The notes beneath the pieces were generated by a model, which had not been told where the DNA came from, did no database searches, and was given only the letters and a program-made list of their open reading frames with translations. Both the position numbers and the translations under genes were made by a program. This document shows positions 1-11,948 of a DNA stretch of 64,000 nucleotides, piece after piece (position 1 is the first letter of the stretch; each line of letters starts with the position of its first letter). The stretch spans positions 1-64,000 of the forward strand of contig CAMVIB010000003.1 in assembly GCA_947167455.1 (NCBI GenBank), read 5' to 3'. The stretch comes from an uncultured Prevotellaceae bacterium (lineage in GTDB: Bacteria; Bacteroidota; Bacteroidia; Bacteroidales; Bacteroidaceae).

Positions 1-110
1 TGTAAGGCTTAAGGTCATAAGGCTGTAAGGCTTAAGGTCATAAGGCTGTAAGGCTTAAGGTCATAAGGCTGTAAGGCTGTAAGGTCATAAGGCTTAAGGC
101 TGTATGCTCA
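1..110. repeat. Tandem repeat, about 23-bp unit (tgtaaggcttaaggtcataaggc), built from taaggc/taaggt sub-repeats; truncated by window edge
   Basis: Direct reading: unit repeated about 4 times then degenerates. Confidence 0.9.
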
Positions 111-179
111 TAAGGTTCCCAGTTGAGTATGCCGCCGTATCACGGCGGCTTCTCCCTCTACCCCTCTTCCTCAAAAATA

Positions 180-674
180 ATGAACGGTTTCGACATATTC
201 TTTATTCTCGTGCTCATCGCAGCAGCCTGGAAAGGCTGGCACAGCGGAGTCATACAGCAGGCACTCGGCCTCGCAGGAGTATTCCTCGGCATCTATGCCG
301 CCCGTATGCTCTACGCACAGGTAGGCTACCAGCTCGCGCCGCACATAGGCACGTCGCCGAGCATCGCCAGCATCATAGCCTTCATACTGATATGGATGGG
401 CGTACCTATCCTGCTATGGGCTCTCGGCTCACTGCTCACCCAGTTCCTCAACTGGACTGGACTCGGCGGCATCAACAAGAGCGCCGGACTCGTCATCAGC
501 GTCGTCAAGTACATCCTCATACTCGGAGCGCTCTGCAACGTCCTCGCCATCACAAAGCTCGTTGACGACGAGGCCCGCAACAACTCAGTCCTCTTCGAGC
601 CGCTGCGCATGACGACATCCATCGCCTTCGACCTCGCCGTGTCACAGTGGCACGCAGCAAAGACACAGGCATAG
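180..674 (+). CDS. CvpA family membrane protein
   Basis: MNGFDIFFILVLIAAAWKGWHSGVIQQALGLAGVFLGIYAAR is CvpA-like; start set at internal Met, ORF opens at 123. Confidence 0.8.
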   Translation: MNGFDIFFILVLIAAAWKGWHSGVIQQALGLAGVFLGIYAARMLYAQVGYQLAPHIGTSPSIASIIAFILIWMGVPILLWALGSLLTQFLNWTGLGGINKSAGLVISVVKYILILGALCNVLAITKLVDDEARNNSVLFEPLRMTTSIAFDLAVSQWHAAKTQA

Positions 675-728
675 CAACGGCAGTACAGCCATCACATACA
701 CACATCTCATATAATATATCCCCTCGTC

Positions 729-2189
<1,461 letters not shown>

Positions 2190-2209
2190 GCCCTTTTCCC
2201 GACACAGAA

Positions 2210-4276
2210 ATGCGATATGCCGATGTAGTATTGCCCGTGGCAGTGCCAGGACTCTTCACATACGCCCTGCCCGAAGACCTGCAACCTCACGTTCAGGCGG
2301 GCTGTCGCGTCCTCGTGCCCTTCGGTGCCAAGAAGACCACGGCGGCACTCATCGTGCGCCTCCACGACACCGAGCCCCAGGGCATAAACCTCAAGGCCAT
2401 CATCTCCGTCATAGACCCCAAGCCCATCATCCTCGACTGGCAGCTCAGCCTCTGGCAGTGGATTGCCGACTACTACATGTGCACTCTGGGCGAGGTATAT
2501 AAGGCCGCCTTGCCGGCACCCCTCAAGAAAGGCAAGGCCGAGTCGCGGCGCCGACGCACCGACCCCGAGCCACCAGCCGACGTCGTGCTACCGATGCCCA
2601 TCGATGCCACCGGCAGCACGCCGCAGACTGCCGACACGCCGGCAACACCCGCCTCACCGCCCCTCTCCCCCGCCCAGCAGACAGCATACGAAGCCATTAA
2701 CACAGAGTGGCAGAGCCGCAACGTATGCCTCCTGCACGGCATCACCTCCAGCGGTAAGACAGAAATCTACATACACCTCATAGCCGATGCCATAGCCCAA
2801 GGACAGCAAGTGCTCTATCTCCTACCCGAGATAGTCCTCACGAGCCAGCTCACCGACCGTCTCCGCGCTGTCTTCGGACAGCGGCTCGGTGTCTATCACA
2901 GTAAATACACCGACAGCCAGCGCACAGCCATCTGGCAGCGACAGCTCTCGCCAGAGCCCTACGACATCATCGTCGGCGTGCGCTCATCCGTCTTCCTGCC
3001 CTTCAGCCGACTCGGACTCGTCATCGTGGACGAGGAGCACGAGACCACCTTCAAGCAACAAGACCCCGCACCGCGCTACCACGCACGCAACGTCGCCATA
3101 CTCCTCGCGGCACGCATGCGTGCACACGTCCTCCTCGGCACCGCCACACCCTCCTTCGAGAGCTACTTCAACGCCCGCACCGGCAAGTACGGACTCGTAC
3201 GCCTCACCGAGCGCTACGGCAACGTACGCCTCCCGCGCATAGAGGTCGTCAACGTCAAGGAGCTCCGCCGCAAACGCCTCATGGAAGGAGCCTTCTCGCC
3301 GCAGCTCCTCGATGCCATGCGCGACGTCCTGGCCAGAGGCGAGCAGATAATCCTCTTCCAGAACCGACGCGGTTTTGCCACACAGACAGAATGCCGCACC
3401 TGCGGATGGGTGCCACACTGCCCGCACTGCGATGTAGCGCTCACCCTCCACAAACGCATTCACCGACTCACATGCCACTACTGCGGCTTCACCACCGACA
3501 TACCCACACGCTGCCCCAACTGCGAGGGCGATGACCTCCGTCAGACGGGCTTCGGCACCGAGCGCATCGAAGACGACATACACACACACTTCCCCGAGGC
3601 ACGCATAGCACGCATGGATCTCGACACCACACGCTCACGACAGGCATACGAGACCATCATCCACGACTTCGCACAGGGACGCACAGACATCCTCGTGGGC
3701 ACGCAGATGGTCACCAAGGGTCTCGACTTCGAGAACGTAAGCCTCGTGGCCATCCTCGCCGCCGACACCATGCTCAACCAGCCCGACTTCCGCGCTTGGG
3801 AACGCGCTTTCCAGATGATGTCGCAGGTGGCAGGACGAGCAGGGCGACGCCAGCGGCAGGGGCTCGTGATGCTGCAGACCTACGCCCCCGACCTGCCGCT
3901 CATAGCCCAGGTCGTCGCCAACGACTACGACGCCATCTACACCTCACAGATGCTCGAACGACGGCAGTACGCCTTCCCCCCGTTCATCAGGCTCATCATA
4001 ATATACATCAAGCACCGCAGCCAGACCGTCATCGACCAGCTGGCACGTGAGGCCACCATAGACCTACAACATATCTTCGGCTCACGTGTCCTCGGACCCG
4101 ACGAGCCGCCGGTGGCACGCGTTCAGAGCCTCTACATACGACGCGTAATCCTGAAGATAGAACCCACACTGCCACTCACACAGGTACACGACCATCTGTA
4201 CAAGGTGCGCCAGACGCTGCTTGCACAGCACCTCTACTCCTCGGCAAACATCTATTTCGACGTTGACCCTCTCTGA
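2210..4276 (+). CDS. priA: Primosomal protein N' (PriA helicase)
   Basis: HGITSSGKTEIYIHLI Walker A, DEEHE box, Cys-rich zinc region CRTCGWVPHCPHCDVALTLHKR. Start re-assigned from 1913 to ATG 2210, just after sufB. Confidence 0.93.
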   Translation: MRYADVVLPVAVPGLFTYALPEDLQPHVQAGCRVLVPFGAKKTTAALIVRLHDTEPQGINLKAIISVIDPKPIILDWQLSLWQWIADYYMCTLGEVYKAALPAPLKKGKAESRRRRTDPEPPADVVLPMPIDATGSTPQTADTPATPASPPLSPAQQTAYEAINTEWQSRNVCLLHGITSSGKTEIYIHLIADAIAQGQQVLYLLPEIVLTSQLTDRLRAVFGQRLGVYHSKYTDSQRTAIWQRQLSPEPYDIIVGVRSSVFLPFSRLGLVIVDEEHETTFKQQDPAPRYHARNVAILLAARMRAHVLLGTATPSFESYFNARTGKYGLVRLTERYGNVRLPRIEVVNVKELRRKRLMEGAFSPQLLDAMRDVLARGEQIILFQNRRGFATQTECRTCGWVPHCPHCDVALTLHKRIHRLTCHYCGFTTDIPTRCPNCEGDDLRQTGFGTERIEDDIHTHFPEARIARMDLDTTRSRQAYETIIHDFAQGRTDILVGTQMVTKGLDFENVSLVAILAADTMLNQPDFRAWERAFQMMSQVAGRAGRRQRQGLVMLQTYAPDLPLIAQVVANDYDAIYTSQMLERRQYAFPPFIRLIIIYIKHRSQTVIDQLAREATIDLQHIFGSRVLGPDEPPVARVQSLYIRRVILKIEPTLPLTQVHDHLYKVRQTLLAQHLYSSANIYFDVDPL

Positions 4277-4299
4277 AGTAACTACATACAATTCCGGCA

Positions 4300-4863
4300 A
4301 TGAAAGCGCTACTCATCAACGGAAGTCCACGACACAACGGCAACACCAGCGCCGCCCTCGGTGAGCTGGCAGCCACGCTCTCGCAGCATGGCATCGACAC
4401 ACAGACCATACACATAGGCCAGCAGCCCGTTCAAGGCTGCGTGGCATGCGCCATGTGCGGAAGGACAGGACGCTGCACCTTCCGCGATGAGCCCTACTAC
4501 CGCATCCTGCGAGCCCTCAAGGACGGCATCGATGCCGTAGTCATAGCATCGCCCGTCTATTATGGCGGCCCCAACGGTTCACTCTGCGCACTCCTCGACC
4601 GCGTTTTCTACTCACTGGCACACCTCCTGCGCCACAAGCCGGCAGCCAGCATAGCCGTTTGCCGCAGGTCTGGCGCCACTACCACCCTGGCACGCCTCAA
4701 CAACTATTTCCAGTCAGCCAGTATGCCCATAGCGTCATCGAGGCATCTCAGTGTCATCCACGCACACACAACGGGTCAGGCTCTCCAGGACAGCGACGGC
4801 ATCGACAACCTGCGGCAGCTGGCACACGAGCTGGCATGGATGATGACGAGCCTGAAGCCTTAG
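4300..4863 (+). CDS. NADPH-dependent FMN reductase / flavodoxin-family protein
   Basis: MKALLINGSPRHNGNTSAAL flavin-binding start; CVACAMCGRTGRC; SPVYYGGPNG. Confidence 0.88.
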   Translation: MKALLINGSPRHNGNTSAALGELAATLSQHGIDTQTIHIGQQPVQGCVACAMCGRTGRCTFRDEPYYRILRALKDGIDAVVIASPVYYGGPNGSLCALLDRVFYSLAHLLRHKPAASIAVCRRSGATTTLARLNNYFQSASMPIASSRHLSVIHAHTTGQALQDSDGIDNLRQLAHELAWMMTSLKP

Positions 4864-4891
4864 CCACACAACATGGCGAACCGCCATTTCG

Positions 4892-4953
4892 GCACACAGA
4901 GACACGGAGTCCCGGAGACAGCATTATCTCCGGGACTCCGTGTCTCTGTGTGC
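4892..4953. terminator. 27-bp perfect hairpin with 8-nt loop between convergent genes (possible bidirectional terminator)
   Basis: 4892-4918 gcacacagagacacggagtcccggaga is the exact reverse complement of 4927-4953. Confidence 0.6.
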
Positions 4954-5001
4954 TATGTGAAGATGCCTGCTGCCCATGCCGGGCTAAAGCCAGGACATCA
5001 C

Positions 5002-6810
5002 CTATCGTATGCAGAAGTCAAAGGGCAGACGTGCATAGACGCATTGGTCTATGCGCTTGACAGCCAGCAACTGCTGCAACATGGCAGCCAGCGGATAAGC
5101 CTCGCCCAGCGTCTGGTGCAGGCGTGAGTCGAAGTAGCTGTCGCCGCCCTTCTTCATGAGGTTGTCCGTCCACTTGGAGGGCGCGGGGTACTCGTCCACG
5201 CTGTAGTCCTCCAGCTTGGCAAGCTCGGCAGCATCCTCGATGGCGTCATCGAGATTGCCAAGCTCGTCCACGAGGCCTATCTTCAGAGCCTGCTCGCCCG
5301 TCCACACACGACCCTGGCCTATCACATCCACGCTGTCCTGCGAGATGCCGCGACCCTCTGCCACACGTCGTGTGAAGAGGTCATAGCCACGCTCTATCAT
5401 ACCCTGCAACAGTGCACTCTCGTCGGCATTGAAGCCACGTGCCAGCAGTCCCATGACAGATGCGCCGCCGAAGTCGGAGTACTTGTTGGTCTTGACGAGG
5501 TCAAAGTGCAGACGTGCCTTGTTGGTGATGAGCTCCTCGGCCGAAGGTATGAGGCCGAAGATGCCTATGCTACCCGTCAGGGTCGTAGGTTCGGCAAGGA
5601 TTTTCGATGCACCGCAGCTTATGTAGTAGCCACCGCTGGCAGCATATCCGCCCATGGAGATCACAACGGGTTTCTCGGCCTTCAGAAGCTGTATCTCATG
5701 CCATATCTGCTCGCTGGCGAAGGCGCTGCCACCGGGCGAGTTCACACGGATGACGACAGCCTTGACCTTCTCGTCCTTACGCAGCTTCTGCAGCTCGCGA
5801 AGGGTGGGCATGGTGACGATGTTCGTCGTTGCAGAAGGCAGGAAGGAGGACTCCTCGCTGTCGATGATCTCGCCGTAGGCATAATATACCGCTATGCGGT
5901 CGTCCTCGCTGTCCTTGTCGGCGGCAGCGATGACATCGGCGGGGGTGACGAAGGGAATGTCCTTCTTCTCCTTAAGCTCCAGGCGGTCGCGCAGCATCTG
6001 CTTGAAGCCGTCGATGTAGAGCAGCGTGTCGGCCAGGCAGTGGTCTATGGCAAACTCTGCAGGACGCATTGCCGGCAGGCTGTCGGCAATCTCGTTGAGC
6101 TGCTGCGACGTCAGGCCGCGGCTGAGCCCCACCTCATCCACCATCTGCTGCCACATGCTGCCAAGGAACGATGTCACCTGCAGGCGGTTGGGCTCGCTCA
6201 TGCTGTTGAGGATATATGGCTCTACGGCACTCTTGAAGGTGCCGACCTTGAAGACCTGCATCTTGATGCCCACCATCTCGAGGGCATCGGCCATGAACAT
6301 TGCGCCACTGGCCAGACCGTGCCAGTCGATGACGCCCTCGGGGTTCAAGGCCACGTCATCGGCGACAGAGGCGAGGTAGTAGGCTCCCTGCGAGTATATG
6401 TCACCGTAGGCGATAATCCACTTGCCACTGTCCTTGAAGTCCAGGAGAGTCTGGCGCAGCTCTTGCAGCATGGCAGGGGCGGCACCGAGGAAGCCCGTAC
6501 CGACTTCCAGGTAGATGCCGGCCACCTTGTCGTTAGTGGCGGCCTCGGCGATGGCGGCCTTCAGCTGGTCCAGGCCCAGCGGAGTCTCAAAGTCGCCCAA
6601 GAGAAGGCTCATGGGGTCGGTCTCGCCGGCGCGCTCCATAAGCTCGCCGGTGAGGTTGATGCGCAGCACGGAGCCGCGCTTGACGGAGGCCGTGACCTGT
6701 TCGCTGGCTCCCATGCCGATGAGGCTGACGAAGCCGATGACCGTGGCCAGGGCGATGAACAGTCCTATGCCAGCGACGGTGGCAAAGACGTACTTCAGGA
6801 ATTCTTTCAT
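5002..6810 (-). CDS. sppA: Signal peptide peptidase SppA, 67-kDa type
   Basis: 602 aa; N-terminal [46 protein letters not shown]. Confidence 0.93.
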   Translation of the reverse strand: MKEFLKYVFATVAGIGLFIALATVIGFVSLIGMGASEQVTASVKRGSVLRINLTGELMERAGETDPMSLLLGDFETPLGLDQLKAAIAEAATNDKVAGIYLEVGTGFLGAAPAMLQELRQTLLDFKDSGKWIIAYGDIYSQGAYYLASVADDVALNPEGVIDWHGLASGAMFMADALEMVGIKMQVFKVGTFKSAVEPYILNSMSEPNRLQVTSFLGSMWQQMVDEVGLSRGLTSQQLNEIADSLPAMRPAEFAIDHCLADTLLYIDGFKQMLRDRLELKEKKDIPFVTPADVIAAADKDSEDDRIAVYYAYGEIIDSEESSFLPSATTNIVTMPTLRELQKLRKDEKVKAVVIRVNSPGGSAFASEQIWHEIQLLKAEKPVVISMGGYAASGGYYISCGASKILAEPTTLTGSIGIFGLIPSAEELITNKARLHFDLVKTNKYSDFGGASVMGLLARGFNADESALLQGMIERGYDLFTRRVAEGRGISQDSVDVIGQGRVWTGEQALKIGLVDELGNLDDAIEDAAELAKLEDYSVDEYPAPSKWTDNLMKKGGDSYFDSRLHQTLGEAYPLAAMLQQLLAVKRIDQCVYARLPFDFCIR

Positions 6811-6951
6811 TGTAGTATGTGTATGTTGAGGTTTGATGGCGCGGGGATTTGGCAGCGCGTCCTGCGCGGCAAAAGTACAAAAAACTTACTATACGTCGTG
6901 CCTTTTCACACTTTTTTTTTGCGAAAGTCGCTCGTATTACAAAAAAAGTCG

Positions 6952-6959
6952 TACCTTTG
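6952..6959 (+). promoter_or_regulatory. Bacteroidetes -7 box TAccTTTG upstream of the 7183 gene
   Basis: tacctttg; about 220 nt upstream of the CDS. Confidence 0.6.
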
Positions 6960-7182
6960 CACCGCAATTTCGTAATAAACACAATACACAACAGATAGAA
7001 CACAAAAACGTATAACCCAGAGGAGAGACGCACACATTAATCCGAGTCGCGTGCGTCTGCGTGTGTCGTCGCGACTTTGCAGCCACGAACTAAATCGTGG
7101 CATGGACGACGGGTGCCGCCGCCATATCCGCAGTAGTTACAGTAATCATCATCTTAATTCACACTATTTTTAATCCTTAAAA

Positions 7183-10100
7183 ATGCTTACAAAAGTTTTT
7201 ATCAATCCCAGAAAGGGCAAGCTGATGCTCTTGACGCTCCTGACGATGCTCGTCGTTGGGGGGGGTAATTCCGCATGGGCACAGAAAGTACTGCCGTACA
7301 GCTATGGGTTCGAGGAGGCATCCTGCTCGACAAGCGGCTGGACAAAAGTCAATTGCCACAGTAGCAGTGAAAACTACAAATTAGGCACTAGTGATGCATA
7401 CGAAGGAGACTATGCCTTTCGTTTTTACTACACAAGTAATTACCCCCAGTACCTCATTTCGCCCGAGCTGGCCACCTCATCCTATTCGATAAGCGTCAGC
7501 TTCTGGTATAAGGCACATAGCACTTCGTATGAAGAGTCGTTCCAGGTGGGTTATTCTACGACAGATGCAGAAACGTCATCCTTCACTTTTGGGGATGAGG
7601 TAAAGACAGAGAGTACCAATTGGCAAGAGTACACCACGACCTGTCCTGCCGGTACGAAATATATTTGCATCGCCTGTACCTCCAATGATCAGTATTGCTT
7701 ATACATAGACGATCTGGTTATTGATTCCGACTCACCCTACAAGACTCCCAAGGCTTTCGCCTCTACCGGCGTAACTGCCACTACGGCTACATTCGGCTGG
7801 ACGGCAGGCGGCGACGAGACGGCCTGGCAGATTGCCTACTCTACTACCAAGGGCTTCGATGCTGACGCTGCCACCAAGGTTGATGTCACCAGCAACCCCT
7901 ATACCTTAGAGGGCCTCACCGCCGAGACTACCTACTATGCCCGCATCCGCGCCGACTACGGCAGCGGCAACTATAGTGCTTGGAGCAACGAGGTGAGCTT
8001 CAAGCCTACGAATGCCATTGATTTGACCGTCAACGATGGCACGACAATGAATAACTATGTACCCTTCAATGGTAACTATGCCGACACACAGGGTACTATG
8101 AGCCAGTTCATCATTCCCGCATCGAGCCTGACTGCTATGCAGGGACGACAGATTACGGACATGACCTTCTATACAAGCACTGCTACCAAGGATTTTGGCA
8201 ATGCCAGATTCGATGTATATATGGCAGAAACCTCGACAACAGCCTTTGATGCTGCCACCTTCGAATGGGGCGACATGGATCAGGTGGCTGCCAGTGCTAC
8301 CGTCAATATTGCCGACGGCAAGATGACCATCACGCTTGACAATGGTTTCGAATATAGCGGCGATAATCTGAAGATTGGCTTCAAACTTGTGCTCACAGGA
8401 GGTTATACACGTACGTCTTGGTATGGCATTCCGATCGAAAACGCAGCCATCAAGTATTATAATGACGGAGGTGCTACAATAGAGTATTTCCTCCCGAAGA
8501 TCACCTTCACCTCGCTGCCTGGCCCGGCTGTGAAGAGACCCCGGAACCTTGCAGTAACGCCCGGTAGCACTACCGCTGAAGTGACCTGGACAGGCGATGC
8601 CGAAACCTTCGACATCGATGTCAACGGCACCGTGACAGAGGGCGCAGCCAGCCCCTACACCCTCGAGAACCTCACTCCGGCTACCACATACACGGTGAAG
8701 GTGCGTGGCAGGAGCGGCAACGACGTGAGCGGCTGGAGTGGCACAGTCAGCTTCACCACATACGTCAATGTGACGGGCGTGACGCTCGCGCAGACGGAGG
8801 GTGTGCTGACTGTAGGTGAGACACTGACGCTGACTGCAACCATCGCCCCCATCAACGCTAAGGACAAGAGCGTGACATGGACAACGAGCGATGCCTCGGT
8901 GGCCACCGTCGATGGAAATGGCGTAGTGACTGCTCAGGGCTTGGGCAAAGCCACCATCACCGCCACCGCCACCAACGGCACTGCCGACACGTCGGACGAC
9001 GTGACCGCCACCTGCACAGTCAATGTCTATCCATGGGCCGGCAGCGGCACGGCTGACGACCCGTTTCAGATTCAGAATGTAGATGACTGGAACACACTTG
9101 CCGCTAATGTCGCCGGGGGCGAGACGTACAGCGGCATTTACTTCAAAATGACGGACGACATCATCGGTGTAACTACGAGAACAGGTAAAAACTCGCTCAA
9201 TCCTTTCTCCGGCACCTTCGACGGTCAGGGCCATACGATGAACCTCAATATCTACTCGACCACCACAGCCGATGTCACGTCAGCCCCCTTCGGCGCCATC
9301 AGTGGAGCCACCATCAAGAACCTGCACATCACCGGTAGCGAGACGACAACAGCATATATGCGGGCTGCCAGCATAGCAGGTTTCGCAGCGAACAGCACCA
9401 TCACCAACTGCTGGAGCGAGGTAGCACTTACCTCAGGCTACGGCAAGGACATTGACTGCGGCGCCTTCGTAGCCACGGTGATAGAAAATTCGAGCCTTAC
9501 CCTGAACGGCTGCCTGTTCACCGGCACGATTACCTATACCAATGCTGCAGGCTACGAGGGCGGCGGCATGGTAGGCTGGACACGCGCTGGCAGCACCGCC
9601 ACGCTGAACGACTGTCTGTTTGCACCTGCCGGCTTCACCGTCACCAAGTATCACGGCCATTACATGTTCGTTGGAGGCAAGAAACGCGGCGTGCTCAACA
9701 ACTGCTACTACAACGACGTGGCAGCAGCAACCAGCCTGGTCAAAGAGGGCAAGCAGGCCTTCAGCATCGTCAAGGGCGACGACGTTTCCAGCCTCGCCAT
9801 CAGCGGCGAGTGTACTGAGTATAGCGTCAGCGGCATCACGGCCTACGCCACGGGCATCAAGTACAATGACGTTTACTACGCCGGCAGCGGCGAGGCCGTA
9901 GGCCTCACGCTGAGCCACGCCGACCGCGAGGGCTACACCTTCAGCGCATACGCCGTGACGGGCGGCGGCACGCTGGCCGACGCCACCACCGACACGCCGA
10001 CGCTGACCATGTCCGAAGCCGACGCAGTGGTGAGCGCCATGTGGTTGTTGCCTACCGACGAAACGGGGGCATACCTCATCAGCTCGGCTGGCGACTGGAA

Positions 10101-11631
10101 CTCGTTCTGCTATGATGTGAACAACGGTAACGCCTACAGCGGCAAGACCGTGAAGCTGACACAGGACATCAGCGAGGCCGTGAACACTACGGCAGGCACG
10201 AGCGAAGCCCTCTCCTTCCAGGGAACCTTCGACGGACAGGCACACACGCTGAACGTCAACATCACCGACAACAGCAACTCTCCGGCTCCGTTCCGCTACA
10301 TCAAGAACGCCACTATCCGCAACCTGGTGGTGACGGGCAACATAACGAGCAGCCAGAAACACGTTGCGGGCCTGGCGAAAGCGACATACGGAGACATCCT
10401 CATCGAGAACTGCAACGTGGCTGCCACAATCAGCGGTGCCCGGTACATGGGTGGCTTCATCGGTCATAGCCAAGACGCTCAGATAACTATCAACGGCTGT
10501 GTCTTCAGTGGTACGCTCTCGCCTACGGGCAGCGACTATACCGGTGGCTTCATATGCTGGGGCGAAGGCGTGACAGGAAACACCATGGCCGTCACCAACA
10601 GCCTCTTCTGCGGCACGCTTGCCGGTTCTGGCTCCTCCAAGTTCCATCCCATCGGCTTCAACTATACTCCGGCCAATCCAACCAGACTGTTTACCAATAC
10701 GTATTACACCATTGCCGCGAAGAATATCGATGAGGATACCGATGCAAGGTCGTTCGTCAATGGTCTCGACGCTGAATCCAAGGGCAAGCAGGCATATGCC
10801 CTCGCCACTGCCCCGGCCAACCTCGGTGACCTCGTGCAGGACTTCGGCGTGATGACGGCCTACGAGAACGGCATTCTCTGCGGCGACATATACTACGTAG
10901 CTCCCGCCGACATCACGCTCAACGAAACGGAAGCCGGAGAGGTGACAGCAGTGGATGGCTACTTTAGCAACGTCACCCTGACGCGCACGCTGCAGGCAGG
11001 CTCGTACAACACCTTCGCGGCTCCCTTCGACATCAGTGTCTCGGAACTCTCGGCCAAGGGCATCACGACGGTCAAGGAGCTGCAAAGCTCGACTTTTGCC
11101 GACGGCGTGCTGACGCTGAACTTCGCCGAAGCTGAGAGCATCGAGGCCGGCAAACCCTACCTCGTCAAGGTCAGCGAGAAAGTTGTGAACCCGACCTTCA
11201 ACGGCGTGACCATCAGCAACACGACCACCACGACCGAGACGACGGCCGTCGATTTCGTGCCCGTCGTGAACCCGACGAGCCTGACGGGCGGCGACAAGAC
11301 GGTGCTCTTCGTCGTCGGCGGGAACAAGCTGACCTACCCATCGGGCAACGGCAACATCAATGGCTTCCGCGCCTACTTCAAGCTGAAGCCTGAGGTGGCA
11401 TCGCTGGCCCGCGCCTTCCGCATGAGCTTCGGCGACGACGCGACGGGCATCAATGAGATTTACGATTTACCCATTCACGATTCCCTGCCTAACGCCAGCG
11501 GCATCTATACGCTCGACGGCCGCAGCATCGAGGGGCAGCCCACACAGCGCTCGGCCGAAGGACGCTTGTACCCGCAGGGTCTCAAGAAGGGGGTGTATAT
11601 CGTGAATGGTAAAAAGACAATCATCAAATAA
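7183..11631 (+). CDS. Large secreted multidomain protein (fibronectin III, BIG2-like Ig, GLUG-like FDGQGHT repeats, C-terminal sorting-like region)
   Basis: 1482 aa; FnIII-like segments (TSNPYTLEGLTAETTYYARIRADY), BIG2-like VTLAQTEGVLTVGETLTLTATIAPINAKDKSVTWTTSDASVATVD, two FxGTFDGQxHTxNxNI modules, C-term YTLDGRSIEG...GLKKGVYIVNGKKTIIK. Confidence 0.85.
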   Translation: MLTKVFINPRKGKLMLLTLLTMLVVGGGNSAWAQKVLPYSYGFEEASCSTSGWTKVNCHSSSENYKLGTSDAYEGDYAFRFYYTSNYPQYLISPELATSSYSISVSFWYKAHSTSYEESFQVGYSTTDAETSSFTFGDEVKTESTNWQEYTTTCPAGTKYICIACTSNDQYCLYIDDLVIDSDSPYKTPKAFASTGVTATTATFGWTAGGDETAWQIAYSTTKGFDADAATKVDVTSNPYTLEGLTAETTYYARIRADYGSGNYSAWSNEVSFKPTNAIDLTVNDGTTMNNYVPFNGNYADTQGTMSQFIIPASSLTAMQGRQITDMTFYTSTATKDFGNARFDVYMAETSTTAFDAATFEWGDMDQVAASATVNIADGKMTITLDNGFEYSGDNLKIGFKLVLTGGYTRTSWYGIPIENAAIKYYNDGGATIEYFLPKITFTSLPGPAVKRPRNLAVTPGSTTAEVTWTGDAETFDIDVNGTVTEGAASPYTLENLTPATTYTVKVRGRSGNDVSGWSGTVSFTTYVNVTGVTLAQTEGVLTVGETLTLTATIAPINAKDKSVTWTTSDASVATVDGNGVVTAQGLGKATITATATNGTADTSDDVTATCTVNVYPWAGSGTADDPFQIQNVDDWNTLAANVAGGETYSGIYFKMTDDIIGVTTRTGKNSLNPFSGTFDGQGHTMNLNIYSTTTADVTSAPFGAISGATIKNLHITGSETTTAYMRAASIAGFAANSTITNCWSEVALTSGYGKDIDCGAFVATVIENSSLTLNGCLFTGTITYTNAAGYEGGGMVGWTRAGSTATLNDCLFAPAGFTVTKYHGHYMFVGGKKRGVLNNCYYNDVAAATSLVKEGKQAFSIVKGDDVSSLAISGECTEYSVSGITAYATGIKYNDVYYAGSGEAVGLTLSHADREGYTFSAYAVTGGGTLADATTDTPTLTMSEADAVVSAMWLLPTDETGAYLISSAGDWNSFCYDVNNGNAYSGKTVKLTQDISEAVNTTAGTSEALSFQGTFDGQAHTLNVNITDNSNSPAPFRYIKNATIRNLVVTGNITSSQKHVAGLAKATYGDILIENCNVAATISGARYMGGFIGHSQDAQITINGCVFSGTLSPTGSDYTGGFICWGEGVTGNTMAVTNSLFCGTLAGSGSSKFHPIGFNYTPANPTRLFTNTYYTIAAKNIDEDTDARSFVNGLDAESKGKQAYALATAPANLGDLVQDFGVMTAYENGILCGDIYYVAPADITLNETEAGEVTAVDGYFSNVTLTRTLQAGSYNTFAAPFDISVSELSAKGITTVKELQSSTFADGVLTLNFAEAESIEAGKPYLVKVSEKVVNPTFNGVTISNTTTTTETTAVDFVPVVNPTSLTGGDKTVLFVVGGNKLTYPSGNGNINGFRAYFKLKPEVASLARAFRMSFGDDATGINEIYDLPIHDSLPNASGIYTLDGRSIEGQPTQRSAEGRLYPQGLKKGVYIVNGKKTIIK

Positions 11632-11649
11632 AGAAAGGAGTACACAACC

Positions 11650-11814
11650 ATGGTTAAGAAAGAATATATGAAGCCCGCCTTGCTGCTGATGGAAACAGAA
11701 GTAGAGAGCAGCATCCTGGTCACCTCGCTCAAGGTAGTAAAGACCAGCGGCCTGGACGACAACGAGGAATTGGAGTACAGCGAAGAGGGCAGCGACCTTG
11801 AGTTTGCCTGGTAG
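11650..11814 (+). CDS. Small protein (54 aa) downstream of secreted giant protein
   Basis: MVKKEYMKPALLLMETEVESSILVTSLKVVKTSGLDDNEELEYSEEGSDLEFAW; short gap after the 7183 gene; starts like the small K-x-Y-x-x-P peptides common in Bacteroidales. Confidence 0.65.
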   Translation: MVKKEYMKPALLLMETEVESSILVTSLKVVKTSGLDDNEELEYSEEGSDLEFAW

Positions 11815-11897
11815 GCCACACCTTCAAATGAAGGGCATGTATATGCCCGTCCTATGGCAATCCGCCTGACGGGCGTGATGCAATCATCGATAATGCA

Positions 11898-11936
11898 GAA
11901 ATCCCACGGGAGAACACTCTCCCGTGGGATTTTTGC
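11898..11936 (+). terminator. Rho-independent terminator
   Basis: aaatcccacgggaga-acac-tctcccgtgggatttttg: long stem followed by T run. Confidence 0.9.
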
Positions 11937-11948
11937 TTAATGGGTCTC

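Noticed and set aside
5506-6975. 489-aa + strand ORF antisense to sppA
   Set aside because: Shadow ORF; low-complexity H/D/V/G/L-rich sequence, real gene on the - strand.
9433-11085. 550-aa - strand ORF antisense to the giant 7183 gene
   Set aside because: Shadow ORF; sense frame has signal peptide and domain repeats.
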